NCBI RefSeq assembly: GCF_003946345.1
Contig: NZ_RHNY01000006.1
Coordinates: 103,028 to 167,027 of the forward strand
Direction of reading: 5' to 3'
DNA length: 64,000 bases
From: Levilactobacillus tongjiangensis
GTDB taxonomy: Bacteria > Bacillota > Bacilli > Lactobacillales > Lactobacillaceae
Shown here: positions 42,127-51,395 of the stretch, in pieces
Position numbering within the stretch: the stretch's first letter is position 1
Layout: each line of letters opens with the position of its first letter
Program-made: the position numbers and the translations under genes
Notes under the pieces: model-generated
The model's input: the letters and a program-made list of their open reading frames with translations, nothing else
Told to the model about the DNA's origin: nothing
Databases searched by the model: none

Positions 42127-43842
42127 CTAGTTGGCATTAGCAGCTAATTTTTCAACCAGTTCGCTCTCTGGTGTTACGTAGACGGTTCGTTGACCGGTAA
42201 AGATCACGTAACCGGGCTTGGCACCATTAGGCTTGTGCAGTCGTTTAACGGGTAGGTAGTCCACCGGCACGTTGCTGGATTCACGGCCCTTGGAGAAGTA
42301 GGCCGCCAGGTTGGCAGCCTCCATGATGGTGGCCTCCGTCGGGTCATCGCTGTGAATGATGACGTGAGACCCCGGCATATCCTTCACATGCAGCCAGATA
42401 TCAGTTCGTTTGGCCGTGTGCAAACTCAACTGATCGTTTTGCAGGTTGTTCTTACCGACAGAAATCTTGGTGCCGTCACTGGCGGTAAAGCGGTCTGGCT
42501 TGCTGACCTTTTGCCGTTTTTGTTTTTTTTGCTTCTTCTGGTGGTCGTGGTCACGGAGGTAACCGCCTTGTTGTAATTCCAGGCGAATATCGACGAGGTC
42601 CTTAGGGGCAGCTAGTTCGATCTGGGCCATGATGTTGGCAAAGTAGTCCACGTCGGCCTGCGTCTTTTCAAGTTGTTCGTTGACGTAAATGACGGCGTTC
42701 TTGGCCTTTTGATACCGCTTGAAATACTTCTGAGCGTTTTGGTTTGGTGAGAGCTGGTTCGACAATTTGATCTTGATGGGTTCGTTATTGTCGTAGAAAT
42801 TAGGTAGGGAGACTTCGGTTTGTCCACGTTCGACCTGATGCAGGTAAGTCGTGAGGACTTCCCCCTTGATCCGGTATTCGTCGGCATTTTCCGTTTCGGC
42901 CAACGTCTGCTTGAGTTTCTTTAACTTGTTGCGGTTCTTCTTGAGCTCGTTGCGCACCACCCGAATCAGGACGCTCCCTTGTTGTTGGACCCGATCGCGT
43001 TCGGCTTTGTCCTGGTAGTAGGCGTCCAGTAACTCACTGAGGGTTTCAGCTGACTGTTGGGTCCCCGTGATGGGGTACGGAAAGGCAGTGAAACTGGTCT
43101 TGCCCTTGGGCGTAATGTTTAGTGTTGGTTGGGGGGCGTCAAACCCAGCAAAGAAGTCGCTAAAGTGTTGGGCGGCGTCACCAGGTTCGTGTAACGCTAC
43201 GGCCAAAGCAGCGGCGGTATCCTTACCAAGTCCCTGGTATTGATGCTGCAGGGTACCGGCTAGTACTTCACGGTTCGGAAATTCCCGAATAGTGGCGGCT
43301 AAGTCGGCCCGTGGTCCGTTGAAGGGATCATCGAGGTCCTGCTTTGGTGGGTTGATGTACTGCGCACCAGGCAGGAGTAACCGGTAACGGTTTTGGTCGG
43401 AACCAACGTGCTTGATGGCATCCAAAATCTTCATGGAAGAACTGTCGACTAGAATCACGTTACTGTGACGGGCCATGATTTCAATGATCAAGAGCAGCTC
43501 CTGCTGATCACCTAACTCGTTACGGGAGGTAAAGTGCAGGTGAACGACTCGGTCGTTGGCGGACTGGGTGATGCCCTTGACGATGGCACCTTGCAGGTAC
43601 TTCCGCAGGATCATCGTAAAGTTGGTGGGAACGGGTGGATTGACGTACGGAATCTGAGTAACTTGAATCCGCGCGTAGGTGGGGTTAGCCGATAACAGGA
43701 TGGGATAATTATGGCTATTTGCCCGCACCGTCAACACAATTTCGTTGGCGTAGGGTTGATTGATTTTGCTGACCCGGCCGGTGGTCAGAGCTGAGCTCAG
43801 TTCGTGGACCATGGCGTGGGTGAAAGAACCATCAAATGACAT
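42127..43842 (-). CDS. rqcH: NFACT protein RqcH (FbpA/Rqc2 homolog)
   Basis: A 571-residue NFACT protein. The NFACT-N domain has the functionally required Asp-Arg pair at D97-R98 (SANDRVVHLHF). Two helix-hairpin segments and a long coiled coil (about 275-440) follow, then the NFACT-R domain with KRTDIWLHVKDMPGSHVII (about 478-496). In B. subtilis RqcH directs alanine tailing of stalled nascent chains on 50S subunits. Older annotations call it fibronectin-binding protein. ATG 43842 is the first Met of the conserved SFDG start. Confidence 0.93.
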   Translation of the reverse strand: MSFDGSFTHAMVHELSSALTTGRVSKINQPYANEIVLTVRANSHNYPILLSANPTYARIQVTQIPYVNPPVPTNFTMILRKYLQGAIVKGITQSANDRVVHLHFTSRNELGDQQELLLIIEIMARHSNVILVDSSSMKILDAIKHVGSDQNRYRLLLPGAQYINPPKQDLDDPFNGPRADLAATIREFPNREVLAGTLQHQYQGLGKDTAAALAVALHEPGDAAQHFSDFFAGFDAPQPTLNITPKGKTSFTAFPYPITGTQQSAETLSELLDAYYQDKAERDRVQQQGSVLIRVVRNELKKNRNKLKKLKQTLAETENADEYRIKGEVLTTYLHQVERGQTEVSLPNFYDNNEPIKIKLSNQLSPNQNAQKYFKRYQKAKNAVIYVNEQLEKTQADVDYFANIMAQIELAAPKDLVDIRLELQQGGYLRDHDHQKKQKKQKRQKVSKPDRFTASDGTKISVGKNNLQNDQLSLHTAKRTDIWLHVKDMPGSHVIIHSDDPTEATIMEAANLAAYFSKGRESSNVPVDYLPVKRLHKPNGAKPGYVIFTGQRTVYVTPESELVEKLAANAN

Positions 43843-44044
43843 CGGGGAAACAACACCTTTCTATATAAGAAATTTAAATTTAATTTTCGTTAAAAGCGAC
43901 ACAACTTAAAGTATAACGGCCGAACCGCTTTAACGCAAAGAAGAACGTCTCTGGTCAGTGAAAAAGGTCCCCAAATTACCCAGATTTAAGCTTGTGGTCA
44001 ACAAGCAAACCGTTGTACAATACAATCAAAGGAGTGAGGGCCAA

Positions 44045-44473
44045 ATGAAATCCAGTCTTACAGCATTAATGGCAATTAGTAAGATTCAACAGACGCTACT
44101 CCAGCGGATGACCAAGCAGCACCATCTGACCGTCTCGGAGTGGCAGTTACTCGACCACATCGGTGGCGGGGAAAATACGCAAGAGATTCTTGCTCAGAAC
44201 ACGAAGCTAGATACGTCGACATTGAGTCGACAACTCAAGGGCCTCGTGGCCAAGGAAATGGTGACCAAGGAAGCCATTGGCCGGGACAAACGTCAGTTGG
44301 TATATACAATAACCGCTATAGGAACCGATACCGCTGCAGAAATCAACTCAGCCTTTGAGGGACTTTCGGACCAGGTTTTTGAACACTGGTCTCCGGATGA
44401 ACGCAACTTATTACAGATTCTTTTAAACCGTTTAGATAAAAGTATGGATCGGCAGCGGTCCGTTAAAGATTAA
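44045..44473 (+). CDS. MarR-family transcriptional regulator
   Basis: 142 residues with a winged helix: LTVSEWQLLDHIGGGENTQEIL, then the recognition helix DTSTLSRQLKGLVAKEMV and the wing GRDKRQLVYTIT. The ATG at 44045 has AAGGAGTGAGG upstream, so the longer in-frame start at 43958 is rejected. It lies 20 bp before the phosphodiesterase and transporter genes, which it may control. Confidence 0.88.
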   Translation: MKSSLTALMAISKIQQTLLQRMTKQHHLTVSEWQLLDHIGGGENTQEILAQNTKLDTSTLSRQLKGLVAKEMVTKEAIGRDKRQLVYTITAIGTDTAAEINSAFEGLSDQVFEHWSPDERNLLQILLNRLDKSMDRQRSVKD

Positions 44474-44493
44474 CTGGTTAGGAGTGATGACTC

Positions 44494-45798
44494 ATTAAGC
44501 AGAGATTAGTTGTAATTTCACTTGATGCAATGGGCAGTCGCGATTTGGATGACCATCTAGATGACCTACCAAACCTGCGACGACTGGTGGTCACTGGGAC
44601 CCGGGTTCGACAAGTACGGGGAATCTACCCGACGTTGACGTACCCGTCTCATACCACGATTATTACGGGGCAGTATCCTAGCTTACATGGCATCGTCAAT
44701 AATACGAAGCTGCAACCACAACGCCAATCACCGGATTGGTACTGGTATCAACGCGACGTGAAGGTGCCGACGCTGTACGATTTGGTCCGGCAGCAGCACA
44801 AGAAGACGGCGGCCTTTCTCTGGCCCGTCACGGCCGGCAGCAAGATCACGTACAACTTAGCGGAGATTTTTCCCAACCGCATTTGGACGAATCAGGTGTT
44901 GGTCTCGTTGAAGGCCAGCAGTCCGGCCTTTCTCTGGCGGATGAACCAGAAGTACGGACACTTGCGCCGGGGGATTCAGCAACCAGAGCTCGATGATTTT
45001 ATCACGGCGTGTGCGGTGGATACATTGGTCCATAAAAAACCGTGGCTAACGTTGATCCACTTGGTCGATATGGATAGTATGCGTCACCGTTACGGTGTGC
45101 GTTCAGACGAGGCAATGGCCGCGTTGAAACGGTTGGACGCTCGGGTCGGTAAACTGATCGATGCCACGATTGCGGCTGGGACGTTTGCCGAGACCAACTT
45201 TGCCGTCTTGGGGGACCACTATCAGATCAACGTTGATCACATGATTCACCTGAATCAAGCGTTCGCGACCAAAGGCTGGCTGACGCCCACGGCCAACGGA
45301 ACGGTTAAGAACGACTGGCACGTTTGGGCCAAGTCCTGTGATGGCTGTACCTACATTTATACGCGTAACTTTGCGGATATGCAGACGCTAAAGGGCTTGT
45401 TAGCGCAGACCGAGGGGGTGGCTGCCGTGCATTCACGGGCAGAAGCCACTGAACGGGGTGCCGACCCGGATTGCCAATTCATGGTTGAGGCTCAGGCGGG
45501 GTATTACTTCACCGATGAGACTGGTCGGCCAACCGTCGTGGAACCGGTCGATCCAGCTAGTTTGGGGCAACCAGACCGCTACCACGGTGTCCACGGATAT
45601 GATCCGGACAAACCCGACTACTTTACGACGATGGTTCTGAATGGACCAGCCATCCAAGAGCATCAGGTGATCGAAACGGCGCGGCTGATCGATGAGGCAC
45701 CGACCTTTGCCCGTTTACTGGACGTGCGTTTTCCAGAATCACTGCCAGGCAAGGCCTTGACGGCAGCGTTCAAGGAGGGCCGTCATGAAGCTAAATAA
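44494..45798 (+). CDS. Alkaline phosphatase-superfamily phosphodiesterase/pyrophosphatase, apparent ATT start
   Basis: A type I phosphodiesterase / nucleotide pyrophosphatase-like enzyme of about 434 residues. The first metal-binding Asp is in VISLDAMG, the Thr nucleophile in PTLTYPSHTTIITGQYPS, and further ligands are in LVDMDSMRHRYG and VLGDHYQ. The first usual start, ATG 44530, lies inside LDAMG and would delete the first strand and the metal ligand. The only in-frame option after the TGA at 44488 is ATT 44494, 9 bases behind AGGAG. An alternative is a one-base slip, since an out-of-frame ATG lies at 44487. It overlaps the next gene by 14 bp. Confidence 0.82.
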   Translation: MKQRLVVISLDAMGSRDLDDHLDDLPNLRRLVVTGTRVRQVRGIYPTLTYPSHTTIITGQYPSLHGIVNNTKLQPQRQSPDWYWYQRDVKVPTLYDLVRQQHKKTAAFLWPVTAGSKITYNLAEIFPNRIWTNQVLVSLKASSPAFLWRMNQKYGHLRRGIQQPELDDFITACAVDTLVHKKPWLTLIHLVDMDSMRHRYGVRSDEAMAALKRLDARVGKLIDATIAAGTFAETNFAVLGDHYQINVDHMIHLNQAFATKGWLTPTANGTVKNDWHVWAKSCDGCTYIYTRNFADMQTLKGLLAQTEGVAAVHSRAEATERGADPDCQFMVEAQAGYYFTDETGRPTVVEPVDPASLGQPDRYHGVHGYDPDKPDYFTTMVLNGPAIQEHQVIETARLIDEAPTFARLLDVRFPESLPGKALTAAFKEGRHEAK

Positions 45799-47032
45799 GG
45801 AACAGTGGAGCTGGGTGTTCTACGACTGGGCCAACTCAGGGTATGGAATCATTGTGACCACGGCGGTTTTGCCCATCTACTTTAAGGGCATTGCGCAGGC
45901 CAGTGGGGTCAGTGCGGCCAACGCCACGGCTTTTTGGGGATACGCCAATAGTTTGGGGACGTTGCTGGTAGCCGTCCTGGCCCCCTTTCTAGGTGCTCTG
46001 GCTGACTATCAAGGGTATAAAAAACGCCTACTGACAGGATTTGCTTCGTTGGGGATGGTGATGACACTGGGCCTAGCGTTGATGCCAGCGAGTCAGTGGC
46101 AGTGGTTACTGGTGGTCTACATTCTCTCAGTTCTGGGGTATTCTGGAGGGAACCTATTTTACGACAGCTTTCTGACGGATGTGAGTGACGACCGGCAAAT
46201 GGACCAGCTATCCAGTGTGGGTTATGGCTTCGGGTACCTGGGGGGCGTGATCGCCTTTATCCTCTTCATGATTCTGCAGCTGACCCACGGGTTTGGGCAG
46301 ATGTCGAGTATCGATGTGGCTCGCTGGGGATTTGTGTTGGCGGCCGTTTGGTGGGTCGTTTTCTTCTTACCGATTCAGCGTAACGTTCATCAGCGCCATT
46401 CGTTGACGACGACTCGAGCACCGCTCAAACAGAGCTGGCAGCGGGTCTGGACCACCATTCGCCATCTCCAGCAACACAAGGTATTGGCATGGTTCTTGGT
46501 GGCCTACTTTTGCTACATTGACGGGGTCGATACCATCTTTACCATGGCGACGTCGATCGGCTTAGATATTGGGATCACGAGTACGACCCTGATTATGGTG
46601 TTGTTAGTCGTGCAGTTGGTGGCCTTTCCATTTTCAATCCTCTATGGTTGGTTGGCCAATCGAACCAGTACCCGCACGGGAATTTTAATTGCTATTATTG
46701 TTTATCTCGTTATCTGTGTGGATGCCTTGTTCCTGAGATCTGTGACGGATTTCTGGATCTTGGCGGTACTGGTGGGGACCAGTCAAGGGGGAATTCAAGC
46801 GTTATCGCGGTCTTACTTTGGCCGGTTAGTACCCAAGGAACGGTCCAGTGAGTTCTTCGGCTTTTATAATATTTTAGGAAAATTTTCGGCCGTTTTAGGA
46901 CCGGTATTGGTGGGAATCGTCACGCAATTAACGGGACAATCCCGCATTGGGGCGGCTTCGCTGTCGATCCTATTTGTGGTGGGCCTACTGATATTTTGGC
47001 GGATTCCCCGGGGGATGGCCGACAATTCCTAG
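45785..47032 (+). CDS. UMF1-family MFS transporter
   Basis: A 415-residue MFS protein with about twelve helices. WVFYDWANSGYG at the N-terminus and ALADYQGYKKRLL in loop 2-3 are marks of the UMF1/Atg22-like family. GGIQALSRSYFGRLVPKERSSEFFGFY is the conserved second-half loop. The substrate is unknown; Atg22 exports amino acids. It overlaps the phosphodiesterase gene, so one transcript marR-phosphodiesterase-transporter is likely. Confidence 0.88.
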   Translation: MKLNKEQWSWVFYDWANSGYGIIVTTAVLPIYFKGIAQASGVSAANATAFWGYANSLGTLLVAVLAPFLGALADYQGYKKRLLTGFASLGMVMTLGLALMPASQWQWLLVVYILSVLGYSGGNLFYDSFLTDVSDDRQMDQLSSVGYGFGYLGGVIAFILFMILQLTHGFGQMSSIDVARWGFVLAAVWWVVFFLPIQRNVHQRHSLTTTRAPLKQSWQRVWTTIRHLQQHKVLAWFLVAYFCYIDGVDTIFTMATSIGLDIGITSTTLIMVLLVVQLVAFPFSILYGWLANRTSTRTGILIAIIVYLVICVDALFLRSVTDFWILAVLVGTSQGGIQALSRSYFGRLVPKERSSEFFGFYNILGKFSAVLGPVLVGIVTQLTGQSRIGAASLSILFVVGLLIFWRIPRGMADNS

Positions 47033-47069
47033 TCGCGTCGAAAGTTTTATGGTATTCTAGGGAGACGAA

Positions 47070-47960
47070 ATGAAAGAAAAAGTAGGTGTAAAAATGAAGA
47101 TTGCTGTGGTCACCGATAGTACTAGCTATTTGTCCGCAGAAGAGGTCGAGCGGTATCACATTCACGTTGTACCAATTCCGGTGATCATTGATGGTCGCTC
47201 CTATGATGAAGATGTTGATATTACCACCAATGAATTCTACGATCGTTTAAGAAATTCCAAGTCGTTTCCCAGTACGTCCCAGCCACCGTTGGGTGAGATG
47301 ATCAATCTCTACAACCAATTGGCAGACGAAGGATACGACGCCGTTATCAGCATTCACTTAGCCAGCACCATTTCCGGCTTCGTGAACCAACTTAAAAACA
47401 TTGCGCCCACCATTGAAAATATCAAGGTGATCCCGTATGATTCACAGATCACCGTTAAATTGATGGGGTATTTGGCCATTGAGGCCTCTCGCATGGCCGA
47501 CAAGGGTGCGGAGCCCGAGGAGATCATTGCGCGCTTAGACGCGTTGCGAGCCACTATTGGGGAATACTTCGTTGTGGATGACTTACAAAACCTGGTTCGG
47601 GGTGGTCGGTTGTCGAACGCCTCCGGTTTTATTGGAAGTGTCTTACGCATCAAGCCGTTACTGACGTTTGATGACGATACCCACGAAATCGTGGCCTTTG
47701 AAAAGGTTCGGTCGCGTAAGAAGGCGTTGGCACGAGTAGAAAGTCTCTTCGTGGAAGCTCAAGCACAGGTCGACTACCCGTTGCGGGCGTTAGTTATTAA
47801 TGCAAACGATCCTGAGGGCGGTCAAGCCTGGGCAGATAAAATTGCGGCACAATACCCAGAGATCCCGGTAGAACAGTCCTACTTTGGACCCGTTATTGGG
47901 GCCCATTTGGGTGAAAAGGCGTTGGCTTTGGCGTGGATGAAGGATTTTGATCGCGCATAA
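47070..47960 (+). CDS. DegV family fatty-acid-binding protein
   Basis: A 296-residue DegV/FakB-like protein. AVVTDSTSYL near the N-terminus, FPSTSQPP (about 69-76) and the SxHLASTISG segment line the fatty-acid pocket. In S. aureus FakB presents fatty acids to FakA kinase. ATG 47070 is preceded by AGGGAG; ATG 47094, nearer the homology, is the alternative. Single gene. Confidence 0.9.
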   Translation: MKEKVGVKMKIAVVTDSTSYLSAEEVERYHIHVVPIPVIIDGRSYDEDVDITTNEFYDRLRNSKSFPSTSQPPLGEMINLYNQLADEGYDAVISIHLASTISGFVNQLKNIAPTIENIKVIPYDSQITVKLMGYLAIEASRMADKGAEPEEIIARLDALRATIGEYFVVDDLQNLVRGGRLSNASGFIGSVLRIKPLLTFDDDTHEIVAFEKVRSRKKALARVESLFVEAQAQVDYPLRALVINANDPEGGQAWADKIAAQYPEIPVEQSYFGPVIGAHLGEKALALAWMKDFDRA

Positions 47961-48013
47961 GTCGTGCATCCTGTGTGTGGATATGGTATGCTGTCTCCTG
48001 TAATTAAAATTTA

Positions 48014-48126
48014 CGGAGTAGGAAATAAGGCGTCAAGTGCTGGTGGAACGCAATGTGAACACCAGACGAAGGGATGTGTCCCGCGATCTTATTTCCGCAT
48101 TGGCCGCAGCGATGTGGCAACTCCCT
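48014..48126 (+). promoter_or_regulatory. Tetrahydrofolate (THF) riboswitch
   Basis: The leader shows the THF fold: GGAGTAGGAAATAAG with CTTATTTCC (P2), CTGGTG..CACCAG (P3), ACGAAGGG..CCCGCGAT, then GCATTGGCCGCAGC, with 3' closure by CAACTCCC against the 5' CGGAGTAG. The closing strand lies next to the TAGGAG ribosome binding site of folT, so folate binding should reduce translation. Position in front of folT fits the known class (Rfam THF). Confidence 0.87.
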
Positions 48127-48141
48127 TAGGAGATGTCTGAA

Positions 48142-48675
48142 TTGAAGACGATGGTAAATACCCGGCTTCCCAAGCTGGACACGTTGAGCGTGGTAACAAT
48201 GGGACTGTTGATGGCATTACAACTGGTGATCAGTCGTTTCTCGGTGGGTAACACCTTTATCAAGTTTAGCTTTACTTTCTTGATTGTTGCGCTAATCGCG
48301 AAGTGGTATGGTCCCTGGTGGGGGATGATGACGGCGGCAGTGGTCGACGTGGTTGGCACGTTGATGACTGGTGGGCCGTTCTTCCTAGGGTTCACGTTAT
48401 CGGCAGTCCTGGGGTCACTGATCTACGCGTTATTTCTTTACCAACAACCGGTAACCTGGTGGCGTGTGATTGGGGCTTCCGTCTTAATTTCGTTAGTCGT
48501 TAACGCCATTTTGAATACGTTGTGGGTGACTATCATGTATAAGACGCCGTTTTGGGGCTTGTTCCCAGTTCGGGCGTTGAAGCAGCTGATTACCACACCG
48601 ATTCAAATTGTGCTGGTTTACTTAGTGCTGAAGAGTCATACGATTCAAATGATTCAAGAACGCTTAAAAATTTAA
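48142..48675 (+). CDS. folT: Folate ECF transporter S component
   Basis: About 177 residues with six membrane helices. LPKLDTLSVVTMGLLMALQLVISRF is the typical N-terminus of folate-specific S components, and FIKFSFTFL and a G-rich middle follow. It binds folate and works with the shared EcfAA'T module encoded elsewhere. TTG 48142 lies 9 bases from TAGGAG; ATG 48133 directly abuts that site and is unlikely. The THF riboswitch upstream confirms the substrate. Confidence 0.92.
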   Translation: MKTMVNTRLPKLDTLSVVTMGLLMALQLVISRFSVGNTFIKFSFTFLIVALIAKWYGPWWGMMTAAVVDVVGTLMTGGPFFLGFTLSAVLGSLIYALFLYQQPVTWWRVIGASVLISLVVNAILNTLWVTIMYKTPFWGLFPVRALKQLITTPIQIVLVYLVLKSHTIQMIQERLKI

Positions 48676-48681
48676 CTATGG

Positions 48682-48716
48682 ACACCATCTTGGCAGTGCG
48701 CCGAGGTGGTGTTTTT
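48682..48716 (+). terminator. folT terminator
   Basis: A 12-bp stem ACACCATCTTGG / CCGAGGTGGTGT with two G.T pairs is followed by TTTTC. The following 250 bp to gtrA show no further gene. Confidence 0.83.
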
Positions 48717-48971
48717 CAATGGGGTAATCTGAGGGTATGGGTGCAATAGTGATGATTAAAATTATTACTTTAACTTATAATAACAAAACAATCACCACCA
48801 CTACCACGACACACATAAACAATGCCTCACAGAACAACTCAGTCACCATGGTAAAGTCAGTGGCCGAGTGAACACCTTAATTTTTTCTATCAAAAGGAGT
48901 CAACACCTTGCTTAAAGCGGGATTCTCCGTTATAACAAGAATGAAGGGGCAGCTCTTCGGGGAGGATTTCA

Positions 48972-49409
48972 ATGAACCGGATAAGTCAACTTTACGCAAA
49001 ATATAAAAGTGTCATTGCTTACCTATTCTTCGGTGGGTTAACGACGTTGGTCAACCTGGTGGTCTTTTACGTGACGGCCACCATGTGGGGTTGGAACTAT
49101 CAGATTGGGACGGCCGTTGCTTGGTTCGTTTCCGTGCTGTTCGCCTACGTGACCAACCGGGTGTGGGTCTTCCATTCTCACTTCACCACGTTTGAAGCGC
49201 TCTGGCGAGAAATCGTGACGTTCTTCTCGGTCCGGGCAGCAACGCTGATTATGGATGAGGGTATCATGTGGATCGGGGTCTCACTACTCGCTCAAAATGA
49301 AATGTTAACGAAGTTAGTCGATCAAGTCGTGGTTGTATTGGCCAACTACTTCTTCAGTAAATGGTTCGTTTTCCGTAAGACCAAGGCGACGTCGACCGTC
49401 GATGAATAG
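48972..49409 (+). CDS. GtrA family membrane protein
   Basis: 145 residues with four membrane helices in two pairs. YLFFGGLTTLVNLVVFY and FAYVTNRVWVFHS plus ANYFFSKWFVFRK are the two halves of the GtrA fold. Such proteins are thought to flip undecaprenyl-phosphate-linked sugars for wall glycan glycosylation. No glycosyltransferase is adjacent. GGGGAGG lies upstream of ATG 48972. Confidence 0.9.
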   Translation: MNRISQLYAKYKSVIAYLFFGGLTTLVNLVVFYVTATMWGWNYQIGTAVAWFVSVLFAYVTNRVWVFHSHFTTFEALWREIVTFFSVRAATLIMDEGIMWIGVSLLAQNEMLTKLVDQVVVVLANYFFSKWFVFRKTKATSTVDE

Positions 49410-49483
49410 ACTTTTAAGTGAAGCAGTTGCTTGCGCGTGCGCAGGGGCTGTTTTTTTCTTTGGTGGTCAATTGATACTGTTGT

Positions 49484-49846
49484 CTAAAAGTGAAAGCACT
49501 GAAGCTCCAACTATGCCTGATATAACAAGGATTAGGTTTTAATCAAACATAGTGGAAAATTGCCGCCTTACCGTTCGCCAAATTTGGACTGGAACGCGGT
49601 GGGCAGGACGGGGCAAGCCAAAGAGCGGTCTTGCCCCTCGCTTGAAGCCGCAAAGCACGTCTTCAAGTCGCCATTTTCAAGAAAATCACTTAAAAATATC
49701 CCACGGCTTAGTCCAGATTTGACTCATTCTCGGCTAGCTAGTGGCGCGCAAATAATATTGCGTAAGTGATGTTTTATACAGGTAGTTAAACTAGCTTTGT
49801 TTCCAAGAATCCGTTTAACCGGAATCTCTGACTGCCGCGGGTGGTT
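49484..49846 (+). repeat. Composite repeat (R-linker-L remnant), subfamily 3
   Basis: The tail CTAAAAGTGAAAGCACTGA leads to an R-module (49562-49746) with CCGCCTTACCGTTCGCC, end pairing CAAATTTGGACT / AGTCCAGATTTG and a CTTGAAG..CTTCAAG hairpin. The linker with AAACTAGCT and CCGTTTAACCGGA is kept, but the L-module is reduced to about 35 bp (TCTCTGACTGCCG). Bases 49847-49942 show nothing else. Confidence 0.82.
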
Positions 49847-49942
49847 GGTTAAGACTAATTTTAAGTCAATAACGCCTTACTATTCTTGGTTTGATACTGT
49901 TTTCGAACTTTCAATGTTTAGCTGTGAATATTTAGAGAACAG

Positions 49943-49991
49943 AAAACCGGCGTGACCCAGTTTATTTTTAGACTAGGTCACGCCAGTTGGT
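49943..49991 (-). terminator. Terminator of the VanZ-like gene
   Basis: A stem CTGGCGTGACC / GGTCACGCCGG with a long partly paired loop, then TTTT on the minus strand, just past the stop. Confidence 0.8.
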
Positions 49992-50507
49992 TTAAGCTAG
50001 CGCGCGAGTATGTCGTCCCTGTCGACGACTGACGCTAACTTTGTAGTAAATCGCCATCACGATACCGCCCACGATGATGCCGAGTGCGTTAGCCAGAACA
50101 TCATTGATATCGCTACTGCGGTTGATCAACCAGTGGTGGGATAGGATGTATTGAATCGTTTCAATACTGCCGCCCACGAAGACACCGAATCCAGCAGTCG
50201 CCAAGAAGGATAGCTTGGGAAACAGCCATTTGATCATTAACCCGATGGGAATGGTCATTAAAATATTTTCCGCAAATCCCAGGTTAAATAGGTCCAGGTT
50301 GGTCAAGTTTACTCGACCAATGCCTGCTGGCATGATGTAGACACCCGTTCCAGAAAAGGACAGTGGTGTGAAGACGATTCCAGCTAATCCAGTAAAGTAA
50401 GCTAAGATCAGGAGGGCCAGCCAATGGACCTTTTTACCGGTTGCGAGGATAAACAGGCCACTTAATCCGGCCATTAAGATTATGAGTAATAGGGGTTCCC
50501 AGCGCAT
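49992..50507 (-). CDS. VanZ family membrane protein
   Basis: 171 residues with five hydrophobic helices. The segment NLGFAENILMTIPIGLMIKWLFP and the GGSIETIQYILS..RSSDINDVLANALG block (about 113-143) are the VanZ-like signature. The family contributes to lipoglycopeptide tolerance in some species; the role here is unknown. Monocistronic. The 290 bp to its left neighbour start at 50802 hold only promoter-like AT-rich sequence. Confidence 0.87.
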   Translation of the reverse strand: MRWEPLLLIILMAGLSGLFILATGKKVHWLALLILAYFTGLAGIVFTPLSFSGTGVYIMPAGIGRVNLTNLDLFNLGFAENILMTIPIGLMIKWLFPKLSFLATAGFGVFVGGSIETIQYILSHHWLINRSSDINDVLANALGIIVGGIVMAIYYKVSVSRRQGRHTRALA

Positions 50508-50801
50508 CCAATCACCTCCGTGAGATTATTACCAGTCATTCGTTCCGTTCAACATGTTGCTATCCTACCGCAAATCGGTTGCTAGCGGGGACTTTTGACT
50601 GGGACTTTAAGGTTTCTTGCGGCCCTTAGTGAAATCATAAGTATCTCGTCAAAAAATCATCACATTCTTTAAGGATTTGGCGGGCGAAGGACCAGGTGGG
50701 GTAAGTAGCTAAACTCTTTGGCAATTCGCGTTAGTCAGCTTATTGAGGTATGGTATAATTACATTAAAATTCAATGAGAATCATAGAAAGGAGCGTTCTT
50801 T

Positions 50802-51278
50802 ATGGGAAATCGAATGAGCTTCACAGCTTATCTGGTCGCGCTTTTTAAATGATTTCTGATCACTGGAATTCTGTTAGCGTTTGGGCTGCAACGAATCAAG
50901 GGGCAGTGGCAAGTCCCGCTAACCCCCTACGTGGTCTGGATTCTTCTGAGCTGGTTGGTGTGTTACCCGGTGCTACGGCGGCAATTTGCGAACTTGTTCA
51001 TTAAAAATGACGAAGAGATGACGTCCTATAAAACTCGCTCACTGGCCATGCATCAACAAGATATGCAGAATAGTCACCGTGATCGGCGCTGGACGACCAA
51101 TGGTGTGACGGTCAATCCCTGGGCATTCACAACTGATGCGACGCAAAGCACAGATGAGATTTTTAATCCACTTTACGTTTATTGTGAGCGACTTTGGGCC
51201 ACGCTTTTACTAATTCTATTTGGGCCAATTATCAGCTTGTTCATGGTGGCTCGGTGGGTGTGGCGGAAAGTTGCTTAG
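50802..51278 (+). pseudogene. Small membrane protein gene interrupted by TGA
   Basis: ATG 50802 lies 11 bases behind AAAGGAG. Codon 17 is TGA (50850-50852), and the same frame continues to TAG 51278, about 158 codons in total. The reconstructed product starts with a short basic part, has two N-terminal helices around codons 12-60 and one helix near the end (LLLILFGPIISLFMVARW), with a polar middle. One base change (TGG to TGA) would explain the stop. Family unknown. Confidence 0.6.
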
Positions 51279-51318
51279 ACACTGGCCATCTGTCTCACGT
51301 TTCATACATTTGGCGCGC

Positions 51319-51356
51319 AACAAGGGCCTGGGGAAAATCCCAGACCCTTGTTTTAT
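51319..51356. terminator. Bidirectional terminator
   Basis: A stem AACAAGGGCCTGGG / CCCAGACCCTTGTT with one mismatch lies between the interrupted gene and the convergent exporter gene, with T-runs on both strands. Confidence 0.85.
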
Positions 51357-51395
51357 TTCAAAGTTTATCCTGCTGAAACGTGCGCTAGCAGGCGT

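Noticed and set aside
43958..44044. N-terminal extension of the MarR regulator
   Set aside because: The ribosome binding site AAGGAGTGAGG lies just before ATG 44045 and the extra residues are not family-like.
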